A stretch of DNA of 64,000 nt from positions 186,001-250,000 of the forward strand of contig CAWHMT010000002.1 of NCBI GenBank assembly GCA_963830455.1, written 5' to 3'. The position numbers and the translations under genes were made by a program. The notes beneath the pieces are model-generated. The model had not been told where the DNA came from. It was given only the letters and a program-made list of their open reading frames with translations, and did not search any database. The DNA comes from 20CM-2-65-7 sp963830455 (lineage in GTDB: Bacteria > Gemmatimonadota > Gemmatimonadetes > Gemmatimonadales > GWC2-71-9). Shown in pieces: positions 43,713 through 50,567 of this stretch; the stretch's first letter is position 1; each line of letters opens with the position of its first letter.

Positions 43713-44734
43713 CGCGCCTCCTTGAGCAGCTGCTCCACAATGTCGGCCGCCGAGCGCCCGGCCGCTTCCGCCGCAAAATTGATCACGATCCGGTGCGTCA
43801 GCACCGTCGGCGCGACCACGCGCAGGTCGTCTTCGTCCGCCATCGGACGGCCGTCCAGCGCGGCACGCGCCTTGGCGCCGAGCACGAGATACTGGGACGC
43901 GCGCGGGCCGGCGCCCCACGAGATGTATTCCTTAATGAAAGGCAGCGTGTCGTCCTCCACCGGCCGCGTCAAGCGCACCAGCGTCACCGCCGCCTTGACC
44001 AGCGCCTGCGACACCGGGATGCGCCGCACCAGGTGCTGCATCGCGAGCACGTCCTCGGCGGTCAATACGGGGCGCACGTCGCCCGTGACATCGCCCGTCG
44101 TCGCCGTGACGATCGCCTCTTCCTCTGCCTGCGACGGATAGTTGACCCGCAGCTCGAACATGAACCGGTCGAGCTGGGCCTCGGGGAGGGGATAGGTCCC
44201 CTCCTGCTCGATCGGGTTTTGCGTCGCGAGCACGAAGAACGGCGATGGCAGCGGGTGGGTTTGTCCGGCCGCGCTGACCTCATGCTCCTGCATCGCCTGC
44301 AGCAGCGCCGCCTGGGTCTTGGGTGGCGTGCGGTTCACCTCGTCGGCCAGCACGATGTTGGCGAACACGGGGCCGCGCACGAACCGGAAGCCGCGCTTGC
44401 CGGTGGCGAGATCCTCTTCGATGATCTCTGTCCCGGTGATGTCAGACGGCATGAGGTCGGGCGTGAACTGGATCCGGTTGAACCCGAGATCGAGCGTCTC
44501 GGCGAGCGTCTGGACCATCAACGTCTTGGCGAGCCCGGGCACGCCGACGAGCAGCGCGTGGCCGCCCGCGAACACCGCGGTGAGGATGCCGTCCAGCACG
44601 TCGCGCTGGCCCACGATCCGCTGCCCGACTTGCGTGAGCAGGTCGCGTCGCGCCGACGCGAGGCGCTCGAGCAATTCGACATCGCCAGAAACTGGGGAAG
44701 AGGGACGGGGGAAGGGGGCAGGGTTTGGGGCCAT
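43697..44734 (-). CDS. MoxR family AAA+ ATPase
   Basis: 345 residues from ATG 44734; an upstream GTG 44815 would add 27 residues. 'RIVGQRDVLDGILTAVFAGGHALLVGVPGLAKTLMVQTLAETL' contains Walker A (GVPGLAKT). 'FVRGPVFANIVLADEVNRTPPKTQAALLQAMQEHEV' carries Walker B and the typical N-R-T-P-P-K sensor region, with 'VLATQNPIEQEGTYPLPEAQLDRFMF' next. The usual MoxR partners (VWA-domain proteins, DUF58) are absent. A LolA-like lipoprotein follows. Divergent from the ATP synthase genes. Confidence 0.93.
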   Translation of the reverse strand: MAPNPAPFPRPSSPVSGDVELLERLASARRDLLTQVGQRIVGQRDVLDGILTAVFAGGHALLVGVPGLAKTLMVQTLAETLDLGFNRIQFTPDLMPSDITGTEIIEEDLATGKRGFRFVRGPVFANIVLADEVNRTPPKTQAALLQAMQEHEVSAAGQTHPLPSPFFVLATQNPIEQEGTYPLPEAQLDRFMFELRVNYPSQAEEEAIVTATTGDVTGDVRPVLTAEDVLAMQHLVRRIPVSQALVKAAVTLVRLTRPVEDDTLPFIKEYISWGAGPRASQYLVLGAKARAALDGRPMADEDDLRVVAPTVLTHRIVINFAAEAAGRSAADIVEQLLKEARWQPK

Positions 44735-44840
44735 TCGTAGCCAAGCTAATCGGTCCCTACCCCCAAGCGCCACATAGCGTTGCCGTCCTGACGGTTTGCT
44801 TGCGAAAAATTTCACAAGCTTCTAGGTTTCCCGGCGCAAC

Positions 44841-45080
44841 ATGACTCCCGCACAAAAAGACGAAGGACCGGAGGCCAGAGGCTACGGCCAGGGCTACGCG
44901 TACTTCGGGATGGCGCTCAACTTCACGGTCGCCATCCTCCTGTTCGGCGCGGTGGGGTGGTTCGTAGACGGATGGGTGCACACGCGGCCGCTGTTCGCCG
45001 TCATCGGGGCGTTCGTGGGTGGGTTTGCGGGGTTCATGAGCATCTACTACCGCGTGAAGAAGGACACGGAAAAGCGGTGA
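44841..45080 (+). CDS. atpZ: AtpZ/AtpI-type F0 accessory protein
   Basis: 79 residues with two membrane helices ('YFGMALNFTVAILLFGAVGWFVDGW' and 'LFAVIGAFVGGFAGFMSIYYRVKKD'). First gene of the F0 block; GTGA overlap with the next gene. AtpZ-like proteins help magnesium uptake or c-ring assembly for the ATP synthase. Confidence 0.8.
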   Translation: MTPAQKDEGPEARGYGQGYAYFGMALNFTVAILLFGAVGWFVDGWVHTRPLFAVIGAFVGGFAGFMSIYYRVKKDTEKR

Positions 45081-45406
45081 AGGCCCTCGCCCTGCTCGTC
45101 GTGCTCGGAGTAGGGTTGATCGTCGTGGCGGCGTTGATAGGCGGTAGGCCGGCAGCAATCGGTGGTGGCGTCGCCCTGATCGCGCAGCTGTGGGCGGTCG
45201 CGATTCTGCGGCCGAAGATGCGCGCCCCGAATCCGCAGTTCATGGCGCGCTGGCTGGGCGGGATGGGGATCAGATTCCTGGCGCTGGGCGCGCTCATGGT
45301 TTGGATCGTCACCCACCGCGCCTCGGTGCCGCCCCTACCCGCAGTGTCTGGGTTCCTGGGTGTGCTGTTGCCGCTCCTGTTCCTGGAGACGAGGTTTCTG
45401 AGGTGA
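45077..45406 (+). CDS. AtpI-like membrane protein of the F0 block
   Basis: 109 residues from GTG 45077 (GTGA overlap). Four hydrophobic helices: 'LALLVVLGVGLIVVAALI', 'GGVALIAQLWAVAIL', 'GIRFLALGALMVWIV', 'AVSGFLGVLLPLLFLE'. Position between AtpZ and AtpB and the topology fit the ATP synthase subunit I/AtpI group. Sequence similarity alone would not be enough, so the call leans on context. Confidence 0.7.
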   Translation: MKALALLVVLGVGLIVVAALIGGRPAAIGGGVALIAQLWAVAILRPKMRAPNPQFMARWLGGMGIRFLALGALMVWIVTHRASVPPLPAVSGFLGVLLPLLFLETRFLR

Positions 45407-46239
45407 TTCAAGAATCGCCCGATATCGGCAAGATGATTCTCGAGCACACGGCCGACAGCCATGTGATCGAATTGCCGTTCGGGAAAGAGATTCACCTGCC
45501 CGAGGGCTGGTTCATTCCGGGCACGCACATCGACGTCGCACCCACGAAACACGTCGTCTTCATGATCTTTGCAGCCTTCCTCGTCTTTGTGACCCTCTGG
45601 TACGCGGGCCGGCAGGTGGCGAAGCGTCACCGCGAAGGCAAAGGACCGAGCGGCTTCGGCGCAGCGGTCGAGGCGATGGTGCTCTTCGTCCGGGACGACG
45701 TGGCCATCGCGAGCATCGGTCACGGCGGCGCCAAGTTCGTGCCGCTGATCGAGACGCTCTTCTTCTTCATTCTCTATTGCAACCTGCTCGGCCTGTTCCC
45801 GTGGGGCGCGACACCCACCGGCAACCTGGCCGTCACGGGCGCCCTCGCGCTGATCGCGTTCCTCGTGATCGAGATCTCCGGCTTCTTCGCACTCGGGCCG
45901 AAGGGCTATCTCAAGACGATCGTCATGGTGCCCGCGGGAATGACGGGGCTGGGCGCGGTGGCCATGGCGATCATCATGACGCCGGTCGAATTGATCGGCA
46001 AAATCGTGAAGCCGTTCGCGTTGTGCCTGCGGCTGTTCGCCAACATGACGGCGGGCCACTTCGTCATTCTCTCGCTGCTCGGCTTGATCTTCCTGTTCGC
46101 CAACTGGTTCATCGCCGGCGGCACGGTGGCCTTCGTGCTGTTCATGATGTGCCTGGAACTACTAGTGGCGTTCTTACAGGCCTATATCTTCGCGCTCCTC
46201 ACGTCCGTTTTCATCGGACTCATGCAACACGAACACTAG
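45403..46239 (+). CDS. atpB: ATP synthase F0 subunit a
   Basis: 278 residues from GTG 45403, again in a GTGA overlap. Proton half-channel subunit. Landmark 'VKPFALCLRLFANMTAGH' has the essential Arg; other landmarks are 'FVPLIETLFFFILYCNLLGLFPWGATPTGNLAVTGALAL' and the last helix 'LVAFLQAYIFALLTSVFIG'. The N-terminus has an extra ~50 residues before the first helix (EHTADSHVIELPFGKEIHLPEG), which is longer than in E. coli. Confidence 0.96.
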   Translation: MIQESPDIGKMILEHTADSHVIELPFGKEIHLPEGWFIPGTHIDVAPTKHVVFMIFAAFLVFVTLWYAGRQVAKRHREGKGPSGFGAAVEAMVLFVRDDVAIASIGHGGAKFVPLIETLFFFILYCNLLGLFPWGATPTGNLAVTGALALIAFLVIEISGFFALGPKGYLKTIVMVPAGMTGLGAVAMAIIMTPVELIGKIVKPFALCLRLFANMTAGHFVILSLLGLIFLFANWFIAGGTVAFVLFMMCLELLVAFLQAYIFALLTSVFIGLMQHEH

Positions 46240-46249
46240 AGGGAAACAC

Positions 46250-46531
46250 ATGCACATGCTCCTCATGCTGCTCCAAGAGCCCGCCGCGGACGCCGTGAAA
46301 ACCGCACTGAACAGCAACGCGCTGCTCGGCGCCGGCATCGGGATGGGACTCGCCATCATCGGCGCCGGGCTCGGCATCGGGCGCATCGGCGGCCAGGCCG
46401 TCGAAGCGATCGCGCGCCAGCCTGAAGCCTCGGCCGACATTCGTGGCGCGATGATCCTGACGGCGGCGCTCATCGAAGGCGCCACGCTCGCGGCGCTCGT
46501 GTTCGCGCTGCTGTTCAAGCTCATCAAGTGA
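46250..46531 (+). CDS. atpE: ATP synthase F0 subunit c
   Basis: 93 residues. Two-helix hairpin: 'ALLGAGIGMGLAIIGAGLGIGRIGGQAVEAIARQPE' (with the conserved R-Q-P loop) and 'MILTAALIEGATLAALVFALLF' carrying the ion-binding Glu. The residue after Glu is Gly and there is no Ser/Thr ligand, so a proton-type rather than sodium-type ring is expected. An N-terminal extension of about 20 residues (MHMLLMLLQEPAADAV) could be a short leader. Confidence 0.96.
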   Translation: MHMLLMLLQEPAADAVKTALNSNALLGAGIGMGLAIIGAGLGIGRIGGQAVEAIARQPEASADIRGAMILTAALIEGATLAALVFALLFKLIK

Positions 46532-47076
46532 CGCTGCTCGTCGCGCTGTTGCAGGAGGAGGGCGGTCACGTCGCGTCGCCGTTCGATATCAATGGCGGGG
46601 TGATCATCTGGACCGTCGTCATCTTCGTCATCTTGCTCGGGCTGCTGTACCGGCTCGGCTATCCCGCGTTGCTCAAGATGGTGGAGGAGCGCGAGCGGCG
46701 CATCCAGAAGCAGCTCGAGGATGCCGAGAAGGCGAACGCCGAGGCGCAGCGGCTGCTGGAGGAGCACAAGAAGCAGATCGCGGCGGCGCGCAACGAGGCG
46801 CAGGACATTCTCGCCAAGGCGAAAACGGTCTCCCAGAAAGAGCGCGAGACGCTGCTCGCCAAGGCGCGCGAGGAGTACGACGCGCTGCTGAACCGGGCCC
46901 GCAAGGACATCGAGGCCGAGAAGGACAAGGCGATCCAGGCGCTGCGGCGTGAAGCCGTGGAGCTGTCGATCGCCGCGGCGTCGCGCGTGATCGAAGCCAA
47001 TCTGGACACCGACGCCAACCGGAAGCTCGTCACCGAGTTCCTGGACAGCCTCGGCAAGGCGGAGAAGAAGCAGTGA
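46528..47076 (+). CDS. atpF: ATP synthase F0 subunit b
   Basis: 182 residues from GTG 46528 (GTGA overlap with atpE). Short N-terminal segment, one membrane helix ('GGVIIWTVVIFVILLGLLYRLGYPALL') and a long coiled coil ('EERERRIQKQLEDAEKANAEAQRLLEEHKKQIAAARNEAQDILAKAK'). Stator stalk of the ATP synthase. Overlaps atpH by GTGA. Confidence 0.95.
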   Translation: MTLLVALLQEEGGHVASPFDINGGVIIWTVVIFVILLGLLYRLGYPALLKMVEERERRIQKQLEDAEKANAEAQRLLEEHKKQIAAARNEAQDILAKAKTVSQKERETLLAKAREEYDALLNRARKDIEAEKDKAIQALRREAVELSIAAASRVIEANLDTDANRKLVTEFLDSLGKAEKKQ

Positions 47077-47597
47077 AGAGCGTCACGATCGCCCGCAATT
47101 ACGCGGAGGCACTGTTTGCCGCGGGCCCCAAGTACGGCGATCTGCTGGACGCCGTCGCCGGGGCGATCCAGGCGGACGAGCGCATCGCGGTCACGCTCGA
47201 TTCGCCCCGCGTGTCCAAGGCCGCCAAGGGCCAGATCCTCGAGCGGGCCTTGAAGGGCGAGGCGCCGGCCGAGTTCGTCAGATTCCTGCAAGCGGTGGTG
47301 CGGCGTGGGCGCCAGGGCCTGCTGGCTGAGATAGCGCAGGAGTACCAGGGACTGTTAGATCAGAAGCTCAACCGCGTGCACGCCGGGGTCACGCTGGCGA
47401 GCGAGCCCGACGCGCGCACGCAGAAGCAGGTCGTGGAGCGGCTGACCAAGGCGCTCGGGCGTGAAGTCCGGGCCTATTTCAGGTCCGACCCGCGGATTCT
47501 CGGCGGCGTGGTTGTGCGCGTCGGCGATCGGATCTACGACGGATCTGTGAGACGACGATTGACAGCGCTGCAGCGGAGAATGCTCACGGGAGAATAA
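47073..47597 (+). CDS. atpH: ATP synthase F1 subunit delta
   Basis: 174 residues from GTG 47073. 'IARNYAEALFAAG' is the typical delta start, 'FVRFLQAVVRRGRQGLLAEIAQEYQGLLDQKLNRVHAGVTLA' and 'DPRILGGVVVRVGDRIYDGSVRRRLTALQRRML' the C-terminal signature. Links stalk b to the top of F1. The alpha, gamma, beta and epsilon genes that normally follow are not here; a GC-repeat and an unrelated gene come next. Confidence 0.95.
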   Translation: MKSVTIARNYAEALFAAGPKYGDLLDAVAGAIQADERIAVTLDSPRVSKAAKGQILERALKGEAPAEFVRFLQAVVRRGRQGLLAEIAQEYQGLLDQKLNRVHAGVTLASEPDARTQKQVVERLTKALGREVRAYFRSDPRILGGVVVRVGDRIYDGSVRRRLTALQRRMLTGE

Positions 47598-47640
47598 CGG
47601 CGGCGGCGAAGGGCGGCGAAGAGGCGGCGAAGGGCGGCAA
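47598..47640 (+). repeat. GC-rich GAAGGGCGGC-type repeat after atpH
   Basis: Tandem imperfect copies of GGCGGCGAA-GGGCGGCGAA-GAGGCGGCGAA-GGGCGGC directly after the atpH stop and ending just before the AAAAGGAGA ribosome-binding site of the next gene. Same word family as 25174-25217 and 55955-55990. Confidence 0.85.
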
Positions 47641-47654
47641 CAAAAGGAGACTCC

Positions 47655-48662
47655 ATGAGATCGTTACTGCTGTTGGTTCCGGTTCTGGTAGCACTTCCAA
47701 CTCTCGACAAACCCCCCGTAATAAAGGAATGGCCCGTACCCTGGGGCGAAACGCGTCCCCGCGATCCCTACGTCGATCAGACGACGGGGCGCATCTGGTT
47801 CTGCGGTCAGACGGGCAACTATCTCGCCTACCTCGATCCCAAGACGGGCGAGTTCAAGCGCTTCGAGTTCCCGAACGGCGAGAATGTCGGCCCGCACAAC
47901 CTGATCGTGGACAAGCAGGGCGTCGTGTGGTACGCGGGCAATCTCGCGGGGCATATCGGTAGTTTCGATCCACGCTCCGGCACCTGGAAGCGTTTCCCGA
48001 TGCCCGATCCGATGGTGCGCGATCCGCACACGCTCATCTTCGATCAGAAGGGCGACATCTGGTTCACCGCGCAGGGCGGCAACGCGATCGGCCGGCTCAC
48101 GGTGAGCTCCGGCAAGGTGGAGCTCGTGAAGGTGCCGACGCCGAACGCGCGGCCTTACGGAATCAAGCTCGATTCGAAGGGCCGGCCCTGGATCGTGCTG
48201 TTCGGCACGAACAAGCTGGCGACCGTGGATCCGGCGACGATGCAGCTGCGTGAGATCGCGCTACCGCGCGCCGAGTCACGGCCGCGCCGGATCGAGATCA
48301 CTTCGGACGACAAGATCTATTTCGGCGATTACGCGACCGGCGTGCTGGGTCGCTATGACCCGGTGAGCGGGAAGGTGGATGAATATCCGCTTCCGGGCGG
48401 CGCGAATTCGCGGCCGTACGGCATGGCGATCGACGGCGAGGACCGGGTGTGGGTGGTGGAGACATCGCGGCCCAATCGCTTTGTGTCATTCGATACGAAG
48501 ACGATGAAGTTCTCGGAGCCGACCGCCGTGCCGAGTGGCGGCGGCACGGTCCGGCACATGTATTATGATGCCGCGTCGAGGTCGATCTGGTTCGGAACGG
48601 ATGCAAACACGATCGGCCAGGCGGTCGTGCCGCCGCGCGAGGCGCCTTCGCAGACGCCCTAA
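47655..48662 (+). CDS. Secreted Vgb-like (virginiamycin B lyase-like) beta-propeller
   Basis: 335 residues with a signal peptide ('RSLLLLVPVLVALPTL') and a strong AGGAG before the ATG. Repeated propeller strands 'GRIWFCGQTGNYLAYLDPKTGEFKRFEFPNGENVGPHNLIVDKQGVVWYAGN', 'DIWFTAQGGNAIGRLTVSSGKVE' and 'RVWVVETSRPNRFVSFDTKTMKFSEPTAV' match the Vgb seven-blade pattern. Vgb-type propellers in soil genomes are mostly of unknown substrate, so drug resistance should not be assumed. Its stop overlaps the stop of the next gene (CTAA, convergent). Confidence 0.87.
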   Translation: MRSLLLLVPVLVALPTLDKPPVIKEWPVPWGETRPRDPYVDQTTGRIWFCGQTGNYLAYLDPKTGEFKRFEFPNGENVGPHNLIVDKQGVVWYAGNLAGHIGSFDPRSGTWKRFPMPDPMVRDPHTLIFDQKGDIWFTAQGGNAIGRLTVSSGKVELVKVPTPNARPYGIKLDSKGRPWIVLFGTNKLATVDPATMQLREIALPRAESRPRRIEITSDDKIYFGDYATGVLGRYDPVSGKVDEYPLPGGANSRPYGMAIDGEDRVWVVETSRPNRFVSFDTKTMKFSEPTAVPSGGGTVRHMYYDAASRSIWFGTDANTIGQAVVPPREAPSQTP

Positions 48663-49249
48663 AGGCGGTACCGCAGTCCCACACCCCAGCCGAATCGCCA
48701 AGTGGCCTGCCGCCGGTATTCCGGCGGCAGGTCCGTGTCATCGAACCACGATTTCGAGAATATGCTTTCGAGTCGTACGGCACCGGTGAACCGCTCGCTC
48801 ACTGGCCATTCGTACGTACCTGCCACGAGTCCGCCCAGGCGTGTCCGGGTCTCAGGCGTGGCCTTCCACAGGTGGAGGGTGGGCCCAACATCCACGACTA
48901 TCGCTCCGCTCGGCCCAATCCCTCCAACCCGGAAACCGACCGTTCCAGTTGCTTCGAACAGCTTGTCGCTCGTTCGATCCGTAATCGTGACTCCTTGTCC
49001 CGTCAGACTCAGGCCCGGCTTTCCGTACGACATGCGCAGTGCCACGCGAACGCTGTTGATCCGGGTGTCGAGATGCAGTGTGGGCATCAAAGCGTTGCCG
49101 GGACGGGCATGTGGGTTGCCGCTCGTATCCACTGCGGTGCCGCGATAGTACGTGTTCATCAGCTCCAGTCCGATGCGCCATTGACCGGCCGCCGGGCGCG
49201 GGCTGATGCCAGCAAGCACAAGAACGGAAACGAACCCCACGATACGCAT
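48659..49249 (-). CDS. Outer-membrane beta-barrel-like protein
   Basis: 196 residues from ATG 49249, the start of the signal peptide 'RIVGFVSVLVLAGISPRPAAGQ'. Alternating strands throughout ('WRIGLELMNTYYRG', 'SVRVALRMSYGKPGLSLTGQGVTI', 'AIVVDVGPTLHLW', 'LGGLVAGTYEWPVSERFTGAVRLESIFS') and a C-terminal 'RFGWGVGLRYRL' ending in a hydrophobic residue, as in outer-membrane barrels. Small, about eight strands. Function unknown. Downstream of, and co-oriented with, the lipoprotein gene 49266-50462. Confidence 0.7.
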   Translation of the reverse strand: MRIVGFVSVLVLAGISPRPAAGQWRIGLELMNTYYRGTAVDTSGNPHARPGNALMPTLHLDTRINSVRVALRMSYGKPGLSLTGQGVTITDRTSDKLFEATGTVGFRVGGIGPSGAIVVDVGPTLHLWKATPETRTRLGGLVAGTYEWPVSERFTGAVRLESIFSKSWFDDTDLPPEYRRQATWRFGWGVGLRYRL

Positions 49250-49265
49250 ATGACACTCCGCGATC

Positions 49266-50462
49266 TCAGTACATGACCAGATTGATCCAGCCATTCGTGA
49301 TGTTGTTCTCGCCTTTCACGAACCAGTTGAAGCCGGGATAAAAGGATCCAACGATGTCATCATCGACGGCGGTCCCTACGAGCTCGTCATTGCTCTTGAT
49401 GAACGCGGCAAGAGCCCGCCAGATGTTGTAGCCGGTGCGCGCGTAGGCGTAGTACTTCTGGAAGATCGAGCTCGAGTCATTTCCGGACGTGAGCCTGTTG
49501 TACAGACTGTCGACGTAGGTGATCACCCGCTGGAAGCGTTCCGGATCGGTCTTGATTTGGCAGGCCGTGTCGTCGTCCTCGACGACGAACACGCGCACGT
49601 TCTGATTCGGATGCCCTGCGTTGTACTGATCGAGCTGATTCTTCGAAAACAGCAACACACGCCCCGACCAGTCGAGATTGTTCTGATCGAAGGTGTACGG
49701 CCCACCCGCATGCTCCCCGGCGCATTGATAGTCCATCAAAGAATCGGTTTGTCCCTTTTGCCCTAGGATGTGCACCTCAAACTCGGGGGACCCTTTCAAC
49801 CAGCCTTCAAAGTCTTGTACGAAATGGCTTTTGGTCATGTAGAGCCCCGGTGCGGGCGGGGGTGGAGGGATCACGCCCCCGCCGCCGCCGCCACAGTCCT
49901 CCAGGCACGTCTGACGGGGCGGCCGAACCGAGAAGTCGGTTTCGACGGGGACCAACGCCAGCACCGGTGTCGCCGGCGGAGTCTTGGGATCGAGCACCAA
50001 TTGGCGACCCTCGACATCGAACGCCACGGGCACGTCGGCATCCCGCAGCGCCGTTGCCACGAGCACACGCTCATCGCCGCTCCATGCCCCGGCATGCTCG
50101 GCGATCGGGAAGTACACCTCGAGCGCGATCGCCTGCTTGGCTTGCCGCTCGACCAGCTCGGGTTTCCCGCCGTTCTCTCCCGCGATCTGCCGCAGCGCCC
50201 GCGCGCCGTTCGCCGTGAGGAACGTCTCGAACTGCAGCTTGTGCTCGCGATAGGGCGACGCGTCGAGCTGCGCCTTCAGGTACGCCCGAAACGCGGGATT
50301 CTTGAGTCCTTTGGCGACCATCCTGGCCAATTCGACGGGCGGACCCGCGGCCGGGCTCGCGGGCAGGGCCGCGACCGGTGTCTCGTCCGGCGTGGTCAGG
50401 TTCCGGTCTGAGCAAGCGGCGGCGAGGACCAGCACTGCCGCGACGCAACTACGGTTCACCAT
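49266..50462 (-). CDS. Large hypothetical lipoprotein with Gly/Pro hinge
   Basis: 398 residues; ATG 50462 is preceded by AGGAGG. Lipobox 'VLVLAAAC'. An N-terminal helical domain ('ELARMVAKGLKNPAFRAYLKAQLDASPYREHKLQFETFL', 'RQIAGENGGKPELVERQAKQAIALEVYFPIAEHAGAWSGDERVLVATALRD') leads to 'QTCLEDCGGGGGGVIPPPPPAPG', a hinge. The C-terminal domain ('YMTKSHFVQDFEGWLKGSPEFEVHILGQKG', 'VRVFVVEDDDTACQIK', 'DDIVGSFYPGFNWFVKGENNITNGWINLVMY') has an Asp-rich loop. I recognise the general type from other Gemmatimonadota-like genomes but cannot assign a function. Confidence 0.75.
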   Translation of the reverse strand: MVNRSCVAAVLVLAAACSDRNLTTPDETPVAALPASPAAGPPVELARMVAKGLKNPAFRAYLKAQLDASPYREHKLQFETFLTANGARALRQIAGENGGKPELVERQAKQAIALEVYFPIAEHAGAWSGDERVLVATALRDADVPVAFDVEGRQLVLDPKTPPATPVLALVPVETDFSVRPPRQTCLEDCGGGGGGVIPPPPPAPGLYMTKSHFVQDFEGWLKGSPEFEVHILGQKGQTDSLMDYQCAGEHAGGPYTFDQNNLDWSGRVLLFSKNQLDQYNAGHPNQNVRVFVVEDDDTACQIKTDPERFQRVITYVDSLYNRLTSGNDSSSIFQKYYAYARTGYNIWRALAAFIKSNDELVGTAVDDDIVGSFYPGFNWFVKGENNITNGWINLVMY

Positions 50463-50567
50463 ATGTCCTCCTGGTAAATGGGGAGGACCATTGTGGCGGT
50501 CGGCGGCGCGGGAACCGGCGTCCTTTCCTTGCGAGCGGGCCCGAAAACACGCGAGATTCCCCAGCCC

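Noticed and set aside
46250..46531. Sodium-type c subunit
   Set aside because: The residue after the ion-binding Glu is Gly and no Gln/Ser/Thr ligand set is seen; proton type is more likely.
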